Position numbers and translations under genes: made by a program. From Diphasiastrum complanatum (Eukaryota; Streptophyta; Lycopodiopsida; Lycopodiales; Lycopodiaceae): a stretch of 64,000 nucleotides of DNA. The DNA lies in the NCBI GenBank assembly GCA_029204225.1, contig CM055101.1:2534528-2598527 (forward strand). The letters are read 5' to 3'. This document shows positions 46,119-56,655 of the stretch, piece after piece (positions within the stretch are counted from its first letter, which is position 1; each line of letters begins with the position of its first letter). Below the pieces are notes generated by a model, which did not search any database, was not told where the DNA came from, and saw only the letters and a list, made by a program, of their open reading frames with translations.

Positions 46119-46824
46119 TTTGTCAGTTCACGTATGAGTATTTGTCAATAAACTTGTGTTTTGTAAGTCCATGAGTAGAAGCTTAAAATAATAAAATAAC
46201 TTAAACTTAGGATTAGAACTTAGACTTAAGAAACTTAAGCTTAGAAATATTTGTCTTGAGTTATCTTAAGTTTTAAAGTTAGAAAATTTTAAAAGTTCTA
46301 AGTCCCAAGTTAGGAGTTCTAGAATGACTAGTTTTAAACTAATCCCATAAGTTAGTGGATACTTATGGAAGACCCTCCTTGCTATAAAAGGAGAGGTATT
46401 TGTCATGTACACAATACTTTTGAGATCATGCTAAATTGCTCTCTTTTGAGAGTATATTGCTATTTCACTTGTGTTCCCATTGGAAGGTGCATAACTTGAG
46501 GGAAGGTGCTCGGGCCTCCTCTTGTCTCTTTTCATTGGATTTATTGTGGCATGCTTTATTTGTTGATTATTTAGTTTTGTTGATTATTTAGGTAGCCGCA
46601 ATCCATTTTTTCCATCTTCCTTTTGGGTGTAAATTAGGATCTAGCTTAGTGGACTTGCTAGTTGGGAAGCCTTAGCAAGGATTTTTATTGCTTTGTTATC
46701 TTGGCTAGTTGGGTAAGCCTTAGTCAAGTTAGTTTTATTTTCGTACCGAGCACCAGTTGGGAAAGCCTTGGTACTCTCATTCTTGTTTGTTTATTTCCAT
46801 TTAAAAGCTTTGGTAGGTTCTTAA
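46119..46824 (+). repeat. LTR, left part, interrupted by a Copia element
   Basis: It starts near tgtcagttcacg and carries a TATA box (gctataaaagg, 46381-46391) followed by a gtacacaat and ctctc order like other LTRs here. Phrases such as ctagttgggaagccttagca are shared with 61505-61745. It continues at 51419-51501 after the inserted Copia element. Orientation is taken from the TATA box and is not certain. Confidence 0.5.
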
Positions 46825-47735
46825 TGTGAAAGTACTGTACTTTAGGACCATAAATGGATCTACAAAAGATCCACAAGAGTGATTGGATGCTTGCTTGACA
46901 ATCTATCAAAAAACTAGTCATCAAAAAGTTGATCTAGATTGGCAATTTGACAAACAACAAGCATTAACAATCAAAAGCATTGATCAACATTGAAATCTGA
47001 GCCCACATGTGTGTACTACAGGCTTTAGTACAGCCTTCAACCTGAGAAACAAGTAGAAATTGATTTGGTTTCATTTGGATCACAAAAACTCAATGTACAT
47101 AGTGAACTAGCTTGAGATTGCCAATGAGCTCCAAAAATTTTCTATCTTGTCATTATGGACAGAGGGAATACATACCAAATTCGACTTCCTTCTTGAAGTT
47201 AGGTGGATTTCCAGCATGTAATAAGGAAGTTAACTCACTCTCCTTGACCTAAAATTAAACCCTAGTCTATTTCCTAGAGTTATGCTTGGTAGGTAGCTAG
47301 TTGGTCAAATTTTCACCTTAAACTTAAGTATAGGTCCTATAAAGTAGGGATGACCACCAAATAGACATGACCAACTCTCTTGACTTGACCTAAACTACAT
47401 TAGGATGGGTTTCCCAAGTGGCATCATGGCCTCACATGTGTGGGACCCACTTGTGTACACAATTTACACTATTCTACATGGTTTTTGATCAAGCTAGATT
47501 TGCCAATTTTTGGCAATTCTTCACACTCCTCCTCAAATTTAGCTTGATCTATTTACAACTCTCTTGATAGATCAATGAAAGCTTTTAGAAGTGTCTAAAA
47601 AATCCAGCTACAAACAAGGAACTTTTGAGACTCCAATAGAGAATGATGTCCATGAAAGGTCTTTCACCACCTCTTAGAGGATCCCTTACAAGATGTTCCA
47701 TAAATGTGTCTATATACATGTAGCACACTTCAAAA

Positions 47736-49094
47736 CTAAACATCATTCCAAGCCATGGATTCCAAGGCATTTTGTGCACTTGAAGATACATCAATTAAAA
47801 TATTAAGTGCATAAATAATGTTGCCAAAGACAACGTGCCTTGCTTGGTCCATATGATTGAGCCTTGATGGCTCCATCTTGATACTCAAGATTCTTCTTGG
47901 AGTCCTTGGGTCTTGAGCTTGATCCTCCACTTGACTTGACTCCAAAACATCAATGAATTGAATAAGGTGTTGATCCAAAGGTGCTTCTTCAAGTTTACAA
48001 ATCTTCCACTCTTGAAAGATCACATTTCCACCATTCACAAATTCTTTGGTTGAAAACAAGTAGATTCTACAATCTCTACTTGAAGAGCAAAACACTACCA
48101 TTATTCCTATCATTGAAATAGGATAATCTTTGGTCCTTACATTGGAATGATCATGCACAAAGCATGTGGACACAAAGATTTCCAAAGCAAATGATGTTTC
48201 ATCTTTTATGACTCTATTCAAACTATTACAAAAATAGTTATCCAATGAAATTGCTTTATCAACAACAAATGTAGATTTCAAAGCATCCCATTTCATTGTC
48301 TTGTCATACAAAGTAATAAACACCATGGATCTTAAAGATAAGAAACAAGTCACCTCATGTCTACTACTACTTTCCAAAAAGTATTCAAAGATAGTAGACT
48401 CTCCAATGCTCACCACCCTTGCAAGATGCACACTTGAATGGACAATTTGCATGCAATTTGATGACTCGGCCATTGTCATTGAGGACTCCCTTGGAACTCT
48501 CATGCTTTGAGGCTGATCCTCAAGATCTTCTTCCTTTTGATGATCCTCCTCCATGCAAGCAAGGTCACACTTTGCCAAGATCTCCTCTTGAGTGATCTCC
48601 TGCTTTGCCAAGCTCATTCTTTCAAAAGCAACACTAGCTTCCAACTTAAACAATCTTCCATGTTTAAATCCCTTTGCAATGCAAATATCATTCTTCAAGA
48701 TGAAGCAAACACCATGCTTAAAGTGGACATCCAAACCACTTTCTAAGAGTAGACCAACACTAAGCATATTCTTGGTGATTGATGGTACATAAAGGACATT
48801 TTCTAGATCCATGCATTTTGAGGATTCTAGACATAAAGAGATGGCGCCAACACCATCTATCCTACACTCTTCATCATTTGTAGTAAAGACAAACTTCTTA
48901 GCAGCATTGAAAGAGTGTAAGGTTGAGAAAAAGTCCTTTTCACAAGACATGTGGGAGCTAGCCTCACTGTCGATCCACCAATTGTCTCTTGAATTGCCAT
49001 TGCTTGTTGGTGAGGATGTAGATGCCATCAAGAATACATGTACTTCATCCTCCTCCTCCTCCTTTGCAAGGTTTCCTTGTTTGTCCTCCTCCAC
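47736..49094 (-). CDS. Copia-derived 452-codon frame (protease-like to late integrase)
   Basis: A single open frame from the end of gag. WWIDSEASSHMSCEKDFF (about residues 38-55) corresponds to the protease DSGASSH site with Gly changed to Glu. LENVLYVPSITKNMLSVGLL and GFKHGRLFKLEAS match the segment before the integrase zinc region. The middle then loses Copia identity. VSTCFVHDHSNV, MVVFCSSSRDCRIYLFSTKE and GNVIFQEWKICKLEEAP match the region after the integrase core (CTCFVH, GYSSTSKGYRIYLP, DVIFDE). The catalytic D-D-E core is not recognisable. No stop interrupts 452 codons although the catalytic parts are gone. It could be a young deletion derivative or a conserved non-enzymatic gag-like product. 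Confidence 0.75.
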   Translation of the reverse strand: MEEDKQGNLAKEEEEDEVHVFLMASTSSPTSNGNSRDNWWIDSEASSHMSCEKDFFSTLHSFNAAKKFVFTTNDEECRIDGVGAISLCLESSKCMDLENVLYVPSITKNMLSVGLLLESGLDVHFKHGVCFILKNDICIAKGFKHGRLFKLEASVAFERMSLAKQEITQEEILAKCDLACMEEDHQKEEDLEDQPQSMRVPRESSMTMAESSNCMQIVHSSVHLARVVSIGESTIFEYFLESSSRHEVTCFLSLRSMVFITLYDKTMKWDALKSTFVVDKAISLDNYFCNSLNRVIKDETSFALEIFVSTCFVHDHSNVRTKDYPISMIGIMVVFCSSSRDCRIYLFSTKEFVNGGNVIFQEWKICKLEEAPLDQHLIQFIDVLESSQVEDQAQDPRTPRRILSIKMEPSRLNHMDQARHVVFGNIIYALNILIDVSSSAQNALESMAWNDV

Positions 49095-49915
49095 TTGTGC
49101 TCTTAGCCTCTTGTAACATTCAGATGCATAATGCCCCTTCCTTCCACAAAAGAAGCATTTCTGCTTTGACTTGTCCTTTGAGCTTGATGCATCATCCTCT
49201 TCTTTGGCCTCCTTTGGATGCTTCTTCTTTCCATTGGTTTTCTTTTTGCCCTTGAATGAGAAATTGGCTTTCTCATCACCATCCTACAACTACAAGGAAC
49301 TCATCCTAGATTTTGCATGGAGCATCCTACACTCTTCAGCCACTAATACATTGTGAAGTTTTTTTATAGTTGGCAAAGTGTCTTGGATGGCAAAACTTTG
49401 GACCAAATTTGCAAAGTCATCTCCTAGACCATTAAGGACAATTTTTACAAGCTCTTCATCATGAATCTTCTCTCCAATGGAGGCCAACTCCCTATTTAGA
49501 GACTTGATTCTGAGTACATAATCCTGTGCACTCTCCTCACTTCTCCTCATGCTTTGCAAAATTTGATTTCTAGGCATAAGAACTCTAGAAGTGTTGCTAG
49601 ACTCATAGATTGATTTTAAAGACTCCCAAGCCTCTTTAGCATTAGTACAAGCTGATACTTCTCTCAACAAATCATTGCTCACATTCATCTTCACACAATG
49701 AAGTGCAAGCCTAGATCTCTTCTTGTATCTAGCTAACTCATGTGCACCAGAGGTTTATCTTCATCTTCAATCAAGAACTCATAAAGGTCTTGGAGCACCA
49801 AAAGTGACTCCATTCTAACCTTCCAAATAGCATAATTTGTAGAATTCAACCTCTCACTAGCTTCTAGAAGGTATGCTCCAGCAGATCCCATCTTACTAGT
49901 GACTTCTACAAACAA
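49095..49915 (-). pseudogene. Copia gag with zinc knuckle
   Basis: Start MFVEVTSKMGSAGAYLLEAS, with TNYAIWKVRMESLLVLQDLY. After a frame change near 49735 come MNVSNDLLREVSACTNAKEA and ELVKIVLNGLGDDFANLVQS. A lysine-rich stretch follows, then the intact knuckle CFFCGRKGHYASECYKR (about 49165-49115). The frame change and one or two stops (near 49290) divide gag from the 452-codon frame. Gag would bind and package element RNA. Confidence 0.85.
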
Positions 49916-49930
49916 GAAATAGATTTGATT

Positions 49931-50278
49931 GACTTGAAACTCTGATTGACTTGAAACTCACAAAGGTCTCACACTTGCAGTGTTTCACTCAAATTTGATT
50001 TCTAATCCAACAAATGGACTTATAATCACAGTTCTATCACTCCCTCACAAAGCTGGAATGAAGATAAGATGAAGTGAAAACTGCTTTCAAACAAATCTTG
50101 CCAAGAAATGGATTTGATTGTCTCTAGAAACTCACTAAGGTCTCTCTCTTATAGTTTTTCACTCAAGTTAGATTTCTAATCCAACAAATGGACTTATAAT
50201 CTCAGTTCTAGCACTCCTTCACAAAGTTGGAATGAAGATAAGATGATGTGAAATCTACTTACAATCAAATCTTGCCAA
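49931..50278 (-). repeat. Tandem duplication (about 174 bases) in the Copia leader
   Basis: Two copies of a unit containing atttctaatccaacaaatgg and cttataatc-cagttcta-cactcc, offset by about 174 bases (compare 49954 and 50128). They differ at a modest number of positions. They lie between the primer site and gag. Confidence 0.8.
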
Positions 50279-50700
50279 TTTTGGCTATTTTTGGATAAAA
50301 AAATGACTTAATCTCTTTCTTTCTTCTTGGTGTACTTTCAAGACCTGTTTTTAACCTTAATAGGACTTGAACTCAGCCTAGATCAATCAGATTCCATGAA
50401 ACAAATTCAAATCTAATCAATGGCAAATGATCTTGGTAGATTATCCTAGGATCTCCACCAAAAATTACACCAACAGCTCACAGATTGAATTTTTTTGGAT
50501 CAAATGAATACCATGCATTAAATGCAGGTTCAGAGTTGCCCACACATGTGGACAGTACAGATTTGGACCCCTACCAAGTTTGGGATCAAATCTCCTCACC
50601 AAAATCAAGATTCTAGCTTGGCCTCTCAATACTAGTTTTTAGCACCAAAACTTGCCAAAAATGGATTTGCATTAGATCAATGTCTTATGCTCTTGTACTT

Positions 50701-50713
50701 GGCTCTGATACCA
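50701..50713 (-). promoter_or_regulatory. Initiator-tRNA-Met primer binding site
   Basis: ggctctgatacca is the complement of TGGTATCAGAGCC and matches the 3' end of plant initiator tRNA-Met without mismatch. It directly adjoins the LTR at 50714. Confidence 0.92.
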
Positions 50714-51418
50714 TGTGAAAGTACTGTACTTTAGGACCATAAATGGATCTACAAAAGATCCACAAGAGTGATTGGATGCTTGCTTGACAATCTATCAAAA
50801 AACTAGTCATCAAGAAGTTGATCTAGATTGGCAATTTGACAAACAACAAGCATTAACAATCAAAAGCATTGATCAACATTGAAATCCGAGCCCACACGTG
50901 TGTACTACAGGCTCTAGTACAGCCTTCAACCTGAGAAACAAGTAGAAATTGATTTGGTTTCATTTGGATCACAAAAACTCAATGTACATAGTGAACTAGC
51001 TTGAGATTGCCAATGAGCTCCAAAAATTTTCTATCTTCTCATTATGGAGAGAGGGAATACATACCAAATTTGACTTCCTTCTTGAATTTAGGTGGATTTC
51101 CAACATGTAATAAGGAAGTTAACTCACTCTCCTTGACCTAAATTAAAACCTAGTCTATTTCCTAGAGTTATGCTTGGTAGGTAGCTAGTTGGTCAAATTT
51201 TCACCTTAAACTTAAGTGTAGGTCCTATAAAGTAGGGATGACCACCAAATAGACATGACCAACTCTCTTGACTTGACCTAAACTACATTAGGATGGGTTT
51301 CCCAAGTGGCATTATGGCCTCACATGTGTGGGACCCACTTGTGTACACAATTTACACTATTCTACATGGTTTTTTATCAAGCTAGATTTGCCAATTTTTG
51401 GCAATTCTTCACATTTAA

Positions 51419-51501
51419 AAAGTGGACGATCCTCTCTACACTATACTACACTCGTGAGTAGATCTAGCCATCGCGTAAACTAGAAATACTTCCAACACTG
51501 A
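51419..51501 (+). repeat. Right part of the interrupted LTR
   Basis: aagtggacgatcctctctac to acttccaaca continues the LTR cut at 46824. The uninterrupted homologue at about 61740-61840 reads through the junction. Confidence 0.6.
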
Positions 51502-51892
51502 TCCTAATACTTCTTCCGACTCTCTACCACATTCATGTAGCATTTGGGCTTACTGTAGGAGCCTTTTGCCTACTTTTAGAATATTCCATGTCATTTTCAG
51601 AATCGGGCACCATTCTCCCATGACCAAATAGGTGCCAGTCCCATGGCACTGCCTTTGACTGAACTTTGGGATGGTAGTGTTTGTTGATGATAGTCGATGG
51701 CGTTGTCACAATTGTAGAGAGCATATGTATACATTTTTGTTTTGCCCCAGGAAAAGCATCGATAAGTGTTGGTTACATAAAACATGATGCTTTATTGATG
51801 GATAGTGTCGCAAGAACCCGGACTTGTCTGATTTTCAATAATAGTCTGTGCATTCTTGATAATCTTGTTCCTTGACCAATGGATAGTTGTCG

Positions 51893-53264
51893 TCATTGAA
51901 AACCGGGTCCCAAGATAACACTTTTTGGCATGGATCTTCGTAGAATGGTGCAACTGTTATCAGTGGTATTGTCAAAGGTTCGCTCAATTGGTATGGCAGA
52001 TAGGATAGGGTTGATTGACTGCTTAGTCAATCCAAGCCGATATTCCTGAACTTGAAGACTTTCTTCGGTAGTCAATAGTCGTGCTAAATCCGCAAAGAAG
52101 ATAATAAAAATGCGATAGTAGTTCGCATGACCGATAAACTCATAAACTCCATGAGTCGTTGTTGGCGGTGGCAATTCCACAATAATCTTGATTTTAGAAT
52201 GATCCGTGGCAATACCATGTCTTGATATCACATGTCCAAGCACAACTCCGTGGGAAACCCATATATGGTATTTTTCTGGATCTAGAAAAATTTGATATTT
52301 GCGACATCGTTCAAATACTTTCTCCAATCGATCCAAGTGGTCTGTATCTATACTATGGACTCCCAAGTCATCCAAGTAAATTTCAAGGAATTTTTGCAGA
52401 TAATCTTTAAAAGAAAATTGCATGACTCTTTGGAACGAACTTGGTGCATTACAGAGTCCAAACGACATTACTTTGTAAGCATAGGTGTCCCATGCTGTTG
52501 CAAAAGCTGTTTTGTGGTGATTTGCAGGTGCAATCTTAACCTGGTTGTAACCACTAAATCCATCCAGGAAACTATAAGCTTCCGCTCCAGCCAAACGATC
52601 CAAAATGCTTTCAGTAAAAGGTAACAGAAAATGATCCTTCCGCGTCACTTTGTTCAACGCCTTGAGATTCACACAAATTATCAATTTCCCATTCTTCTTA
52701 GGAACAATGACAATCGGTGAGATCCATTCGGTATGCTCGATCTCATAAATGAAATCGACATGAAACAATCTCTGAAGTTCTTTCTTTATCAGATCCGCAA
52801 CATTAGAATTATAGCGATAGAACTTTGTAACCTTTGGAACTGCATCAGGTACTAAAGGTATGGTATGTTCAATAACTGACGTTGAAATATTTTAGATCTT
52901 AATAAGTCCGTACAAAGCAATCTTGATACTTAATAAGTAACATGCAGAGTGCTTGATACTGTTCAGGATTAAGTTGTGAACCAACTTGTACAATCTTTTC
53001 TGGTTCTCCTGGCTCAGCAAGATTCATTGGTTGTGTCCTAACTGGACCATCGCAAACATATTTTGAGTCTGGCACGTGTTCTTCAGATTCACGATGTGCT
53101 TTAGGTAACATGATAACCACATCATCCAATGTATAACGTTTAAAATGCTCGGGCATATCATGTTGGACCACATTTGCTTGTTCCTTTTCGAAAGGACTTG
53201 TCTTGGATCTTCGCTTAGCCTTCTTAGTAGGAATTGATCGTGGAGGTGATGACTTCCGAGACAA
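51893..53264 (-). pseudogene. Gypsy (Tat/Athila-like) reverse transcriptase
   Basis: Read downwards, a 121-codon frame (53264-52899) with LNPEQYQALCMLLIKYQDCF forms the protease-RT linker. After a break, the 291-codon frame 52768-51893 holds RT: WISPIVIVPKKNGKLIICVN, FLDGFSGYNQVKIAPANHHK, VMSFGLCNAPSSFQRVMQ and the active site FLEIYLDDLGVHS (Tyr-Leu-Asp-Asp, a normal variant). LDPEKYHIWVSHGVVLGHVI follows. The RNase H that should come next is unreadable after GPGFQ and a stop. RT would copy element RNA into DNA. The linker break and missing RNase H show it is dead. Confidence 0.9.
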
Positions 53265-55800
53265 TGATGTCTTGCTAGAATTTTAACTTGTAGAATCATC
53301 CTCTGCCTTTATCCAGTAAGGGAGGAACATTCTTTGAATCAATCTTTTATTTAGGAGGATTTTCTCATTTCAGGACCGTATTATAATGTTGCTTGGCTTG
53401 TTTCTTCGTCATTGACCATGTGATCCTGTCTTCCTTCAATATAACTGCTTTGGGCGGTTTTATCACTGGCAAAGGTTCCCTAGGCGAAGGTTCCAGAGTA
53501 GGAAAAATTGTGTTTTCAAATGTTTTTTAATATTCAAAGATATATAGATACAAACATCTTGTAACAACATGGATGTAGTTTATTGGTGCATTGAACTTAT
53601 TCTAAACAATGGCTAAGGCCAAGACACCGTTTTGGTGTGTTGTTAGTTTGGCCCAAATCTTTTTAAGACTGGTGAAAGTCCAAGGACTTTCCCATTGCTC
53701 TTTGGTGTAACCAAAAAGTTTTGGCAAAAAGAGGTAATTCATTCTCCATTGGAGTTTTGGACTAAACAGAGGGGGTAAGAAGGTGGTTAGTTCCTACTGA
53801 AATGTAGTAAATTCTAATCTCAATAGTGAGTAGACTTCCTTATTTTCCCTCTGTACACTGCCATTTGGTGAAGCTTCGCTCTGCTACAGAATCATTGTTA
53901 AGGTCGGTGGTCCTTCTGTAGTAGATTCGACAATTGGTTTCGGCTTCTCAGCATCTTCGGCATCAGTTTGCACTACTTGATCTCTGTGGATTTGCTTGAA
54001 AACTGAGTCAGTTTGGATGGCCTTTTCTGATATATCATGGATTGGCACATCCGTCTGCATCGACTAGTCTTGGTGCTGGACAGGTTCTTTTAAAGGAATC
54101 TGGACTTGGCATGAATTAAATTTTGTCTCTTCCAGCTCTTCCTTCAACTTCTCATATGCAGCCATCTATGGTTGGAGATACTGTAGCTAGAAGGTCTGAA
54201 TGATTCTCTCTTGGAAACCCTTTCAAGCTATCGGATCAATTTTGTATCGGCCGTGAAATACACATGCTCCAAGCATTAGTTCAACGCTTATTTGCCATAA
54301 GATTGCTTCCTCAGTCTGTCTCTTGTAGATTTTGTTGCCTTTGTGTAGCATATCTGTAGAACTCTACAGTTGGACAACAGAGCCCTAGAGCTGCTTCTGG
54401 TTTGCTTCATCGCTATCCTTGTCGACAATTGCTTTGCTGAGTTTGTCTTTCAGCTCCTTGTTGGTGCTTCGTAGAGTAGCCTGAGTGTGTCTTTCTTCTT
54501 GTAGAGAAGCTTGCAGGGTCTGGATTTGCTGCTTGAGTAATGCATTTTCATTTTCAAAGTTGTTCGATTGATCCTACATTGCCTCAAGTGCTTCCAATGT
54601 AATATCAAACCTGCCTTGAGCTTCTTCTAGGGCTATGTTTTTCTTTGACAGCTCCACTTGCGCTGCTTAAAGTTCTTTGTTTTTCTGCAACATTTAGACT
54701 TTATCGCCTCCAGTTCTTCATCTTTTTGAATTAGGTCTACTCGTATAGAATCGTATTTGCTTCCTAACTGTCTTTTCCAAGCTAATGAAGTGTTGACTGA
54801 CTGCTTGAGTATCTGATAGCAGCGTCCCGAAGGTCTTTAAATAAAGTTCTTCATCCAGACCGGCGACTCAACATCATCGTCATCCTGTTCTGGATTGATA
54901 TCAGGAACTTGCTGTTCTTCTTGTGGTATCTCTGACTGAATGTCTTCCTGAATCGGCTCAAGATTAGCAACTACTTTGGTGTCTTTCCCGACTGCTTTTT
55001 GCACTCCTTCGTTGCTAGAGACTGGCTTATACTATGATGAAGGAGAAGATCCTCTCACTGAACTTGTGTTCTTCTATCTTGAGGATGATGATTCAGCAAG
55101 TTCAGTTGAGGTCGCCTTCGATGTCTGCATCTGAGAGTCAGCTTCTTCAATAGATAAATCTACTACTTGTTGCATTGGAGCTATCCTAATATCCTCCTGC
55201 ACAATCAAGACTCCAACATGCATACATAAAATTCCAAACTATAATCCAAGCCTTGAATACTGTTGATCTTTTATCAATTTATAGAATTGCTTGAAAGCAA
55301 TCTGTCCGAATGCAATATGCTCGTCGTCTAAGGCTCTCAACAGATATCCCATGTTTTTATTGGAAATGGTATACTCTTGCTCATGTAAGAAGATTGAAAC
55401 AAGAGCGAAGCAAACGAAACTCTTGATATTTGGGTCTTTGATATAAGACAACTTATATCCCCTCTTCTCAATGTATGCTTCCTCTTGAAAAGCTCCGCTT
55501 CTAGTAATGTAGTCGAGCTTTGTAACTGGAACTGTGCCGTCAATAGGAAAGCCTAATGCACAACAATAAAACTTTCAGAAATAACAATCTCTTGATTACG
55601 GACAATACTTCGAATATGTCTATCATCAGTATCATCAATATTTTGAATGAATTTATGACAAAGATCTGTTAGAATGACTGAAGGATCGAATTGAAGTAAT
55701 CCGTCAATCCGAGCTCTAACGACAAAGGGTTGTAAAACTGGTAGCACTAGTTTAGGATGCATTTTGAAAATGATGGCCATGGCAGTAGTAATAGTGAACC
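53265..55800 (-). pseudogene. Decayed element frame with coiled coil, upstream of RT
   Basis: No single frame is open, but the - strand reads as a continuous decayed protein. It starts MAIIFKMHPKLVLPVLQPFV (55780), then KLSYIKDPNIKSFVCFALVS and ALDDEHIAFGQIAFKQFYKL. An acidic Glu/Asp/Gln-rich linker follows (about 55000-54850). A heptad-rich part comes next, with ELSKKNIALEEAQGRFDITL, FENENALLKQQIQTLQASLQ and RSTNKELKDKLSKA (about 54650-54430). It ends close to the protease-RT linker. No zinc knuckle or clear capsid core is visible. It is probably the gag-position or accessory frame of the Gypsy element whose RT follows; its family is unknown to me. Confidence 0.5.
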
Positions 55801-56655
55801 AACGATGGCAAAAGAGAGCTCGATCATAAAAATTGTGAAAATAGGAAGCAAAGAGTGATGGAAAAGAAAAACAAAAAACAGAATTGTTTGAGGTGTTCGG
55901 TGTATTGATGATATATCAGCGGATTAGACTGATACTTAATGAAAGTGTGTCTTCATTTTGAAAGTACAAGCCCAAGAATAAAATATCTAGTCTTAAAAGA
56001 AAATAAAAAATAAAAAATAAAAAAAAATACACAAATGCTTCGCTAAGTTCGCAAAGGTTCAGCTCAGTATTCATGAGTATTGAATTGCAAAAATAAATAA
56101 TATACACAATCCATGAAACAATGTATATGATATTGGTGGCGAAGACTGTCATTTTTTCATTGAAATATATGAGCGAAATGTGCGAAGGCTGAAGTGTCGA
56201 CATTTTCATAAAAATAAAAATGGCAAATATGAATGGCAAATGAATTCAAGCAAGTCAAGTGCCAAAAGAAATCTCGAAAAATGCGAAGGCTCAAGTGTCG
56301 AAATTTTCAATTTCCCAAGATGATGGATTTACTAACATAACAAATTCCAAAATAGTGTCGCATTTTTTGCAACATATAGTGGGAATTATTAATGGAGCGA
56401 AGATGTCGATTTTTTTGCGTACTTCTCATATGTTGAAAACATGGTAAAAACATGGTGAAAACAAATAGACGTGGCAAATGAATGTGCAATGTACTAGCAA
56501 AAATGTCGGGTTTTTTCGCAAATTTTTCAAAGGTAAAGAATTGAAGGAAAGTGTCGAGTTTTTCACAGTTTCAAAAACTGGAAATAACGAGTTGGATGAA
56601 ATCTGAACAGTGTTGCAAATTTCGCATTTTTTGCAAAAACTGAACTTCGTCATAC
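55801..56655. other. Spacer with repeated gtgtcg / gcgaaggct phrases
   Basis: No gene. Phrases such as gtgcgaaggctgaagtgtcg (56180), atgcgaaggctcaagtgtcg (56281) and gagcgaagatgtcg (56395), and gtgtcg/atgtcg followed by T-rich runs (56506, 56550), recur at irregular 50-110-base spacing. This looks like the degenerate repetitive untranslated part of a Gypsy element, comparable to 13.0-13.8 kb. Confidence 0.45.

Larger units (their letters stand above)
46825..51413 (-). mobile_element. Complete Copia-derived LTR element lacking reverse transcriptase
   Basis: Two LTRs (46825-47525 and 50714-51413, about 700 bases each, about 98% identical by eye) start TGTGAA and end TTCACA. An exact initiator-tRNA-Met primer site (ggctctgatacca, 50701-50713) lies beside the right LTR, and a purine-rich tract (- strand GAGGAGGAG) beside the left one. 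Flanks cttaa (46820-46824) and tttaa (51414-51418) form a 5-base target duplication with one change. The interior encodes gag, zinc knuckle, protease-like, pre-integrase and late-integrase segments only. RT and RNase H are absent, so the element is non-autonomous. High LTR identity implies a relatively recent insertion. Confidence 0.93.
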
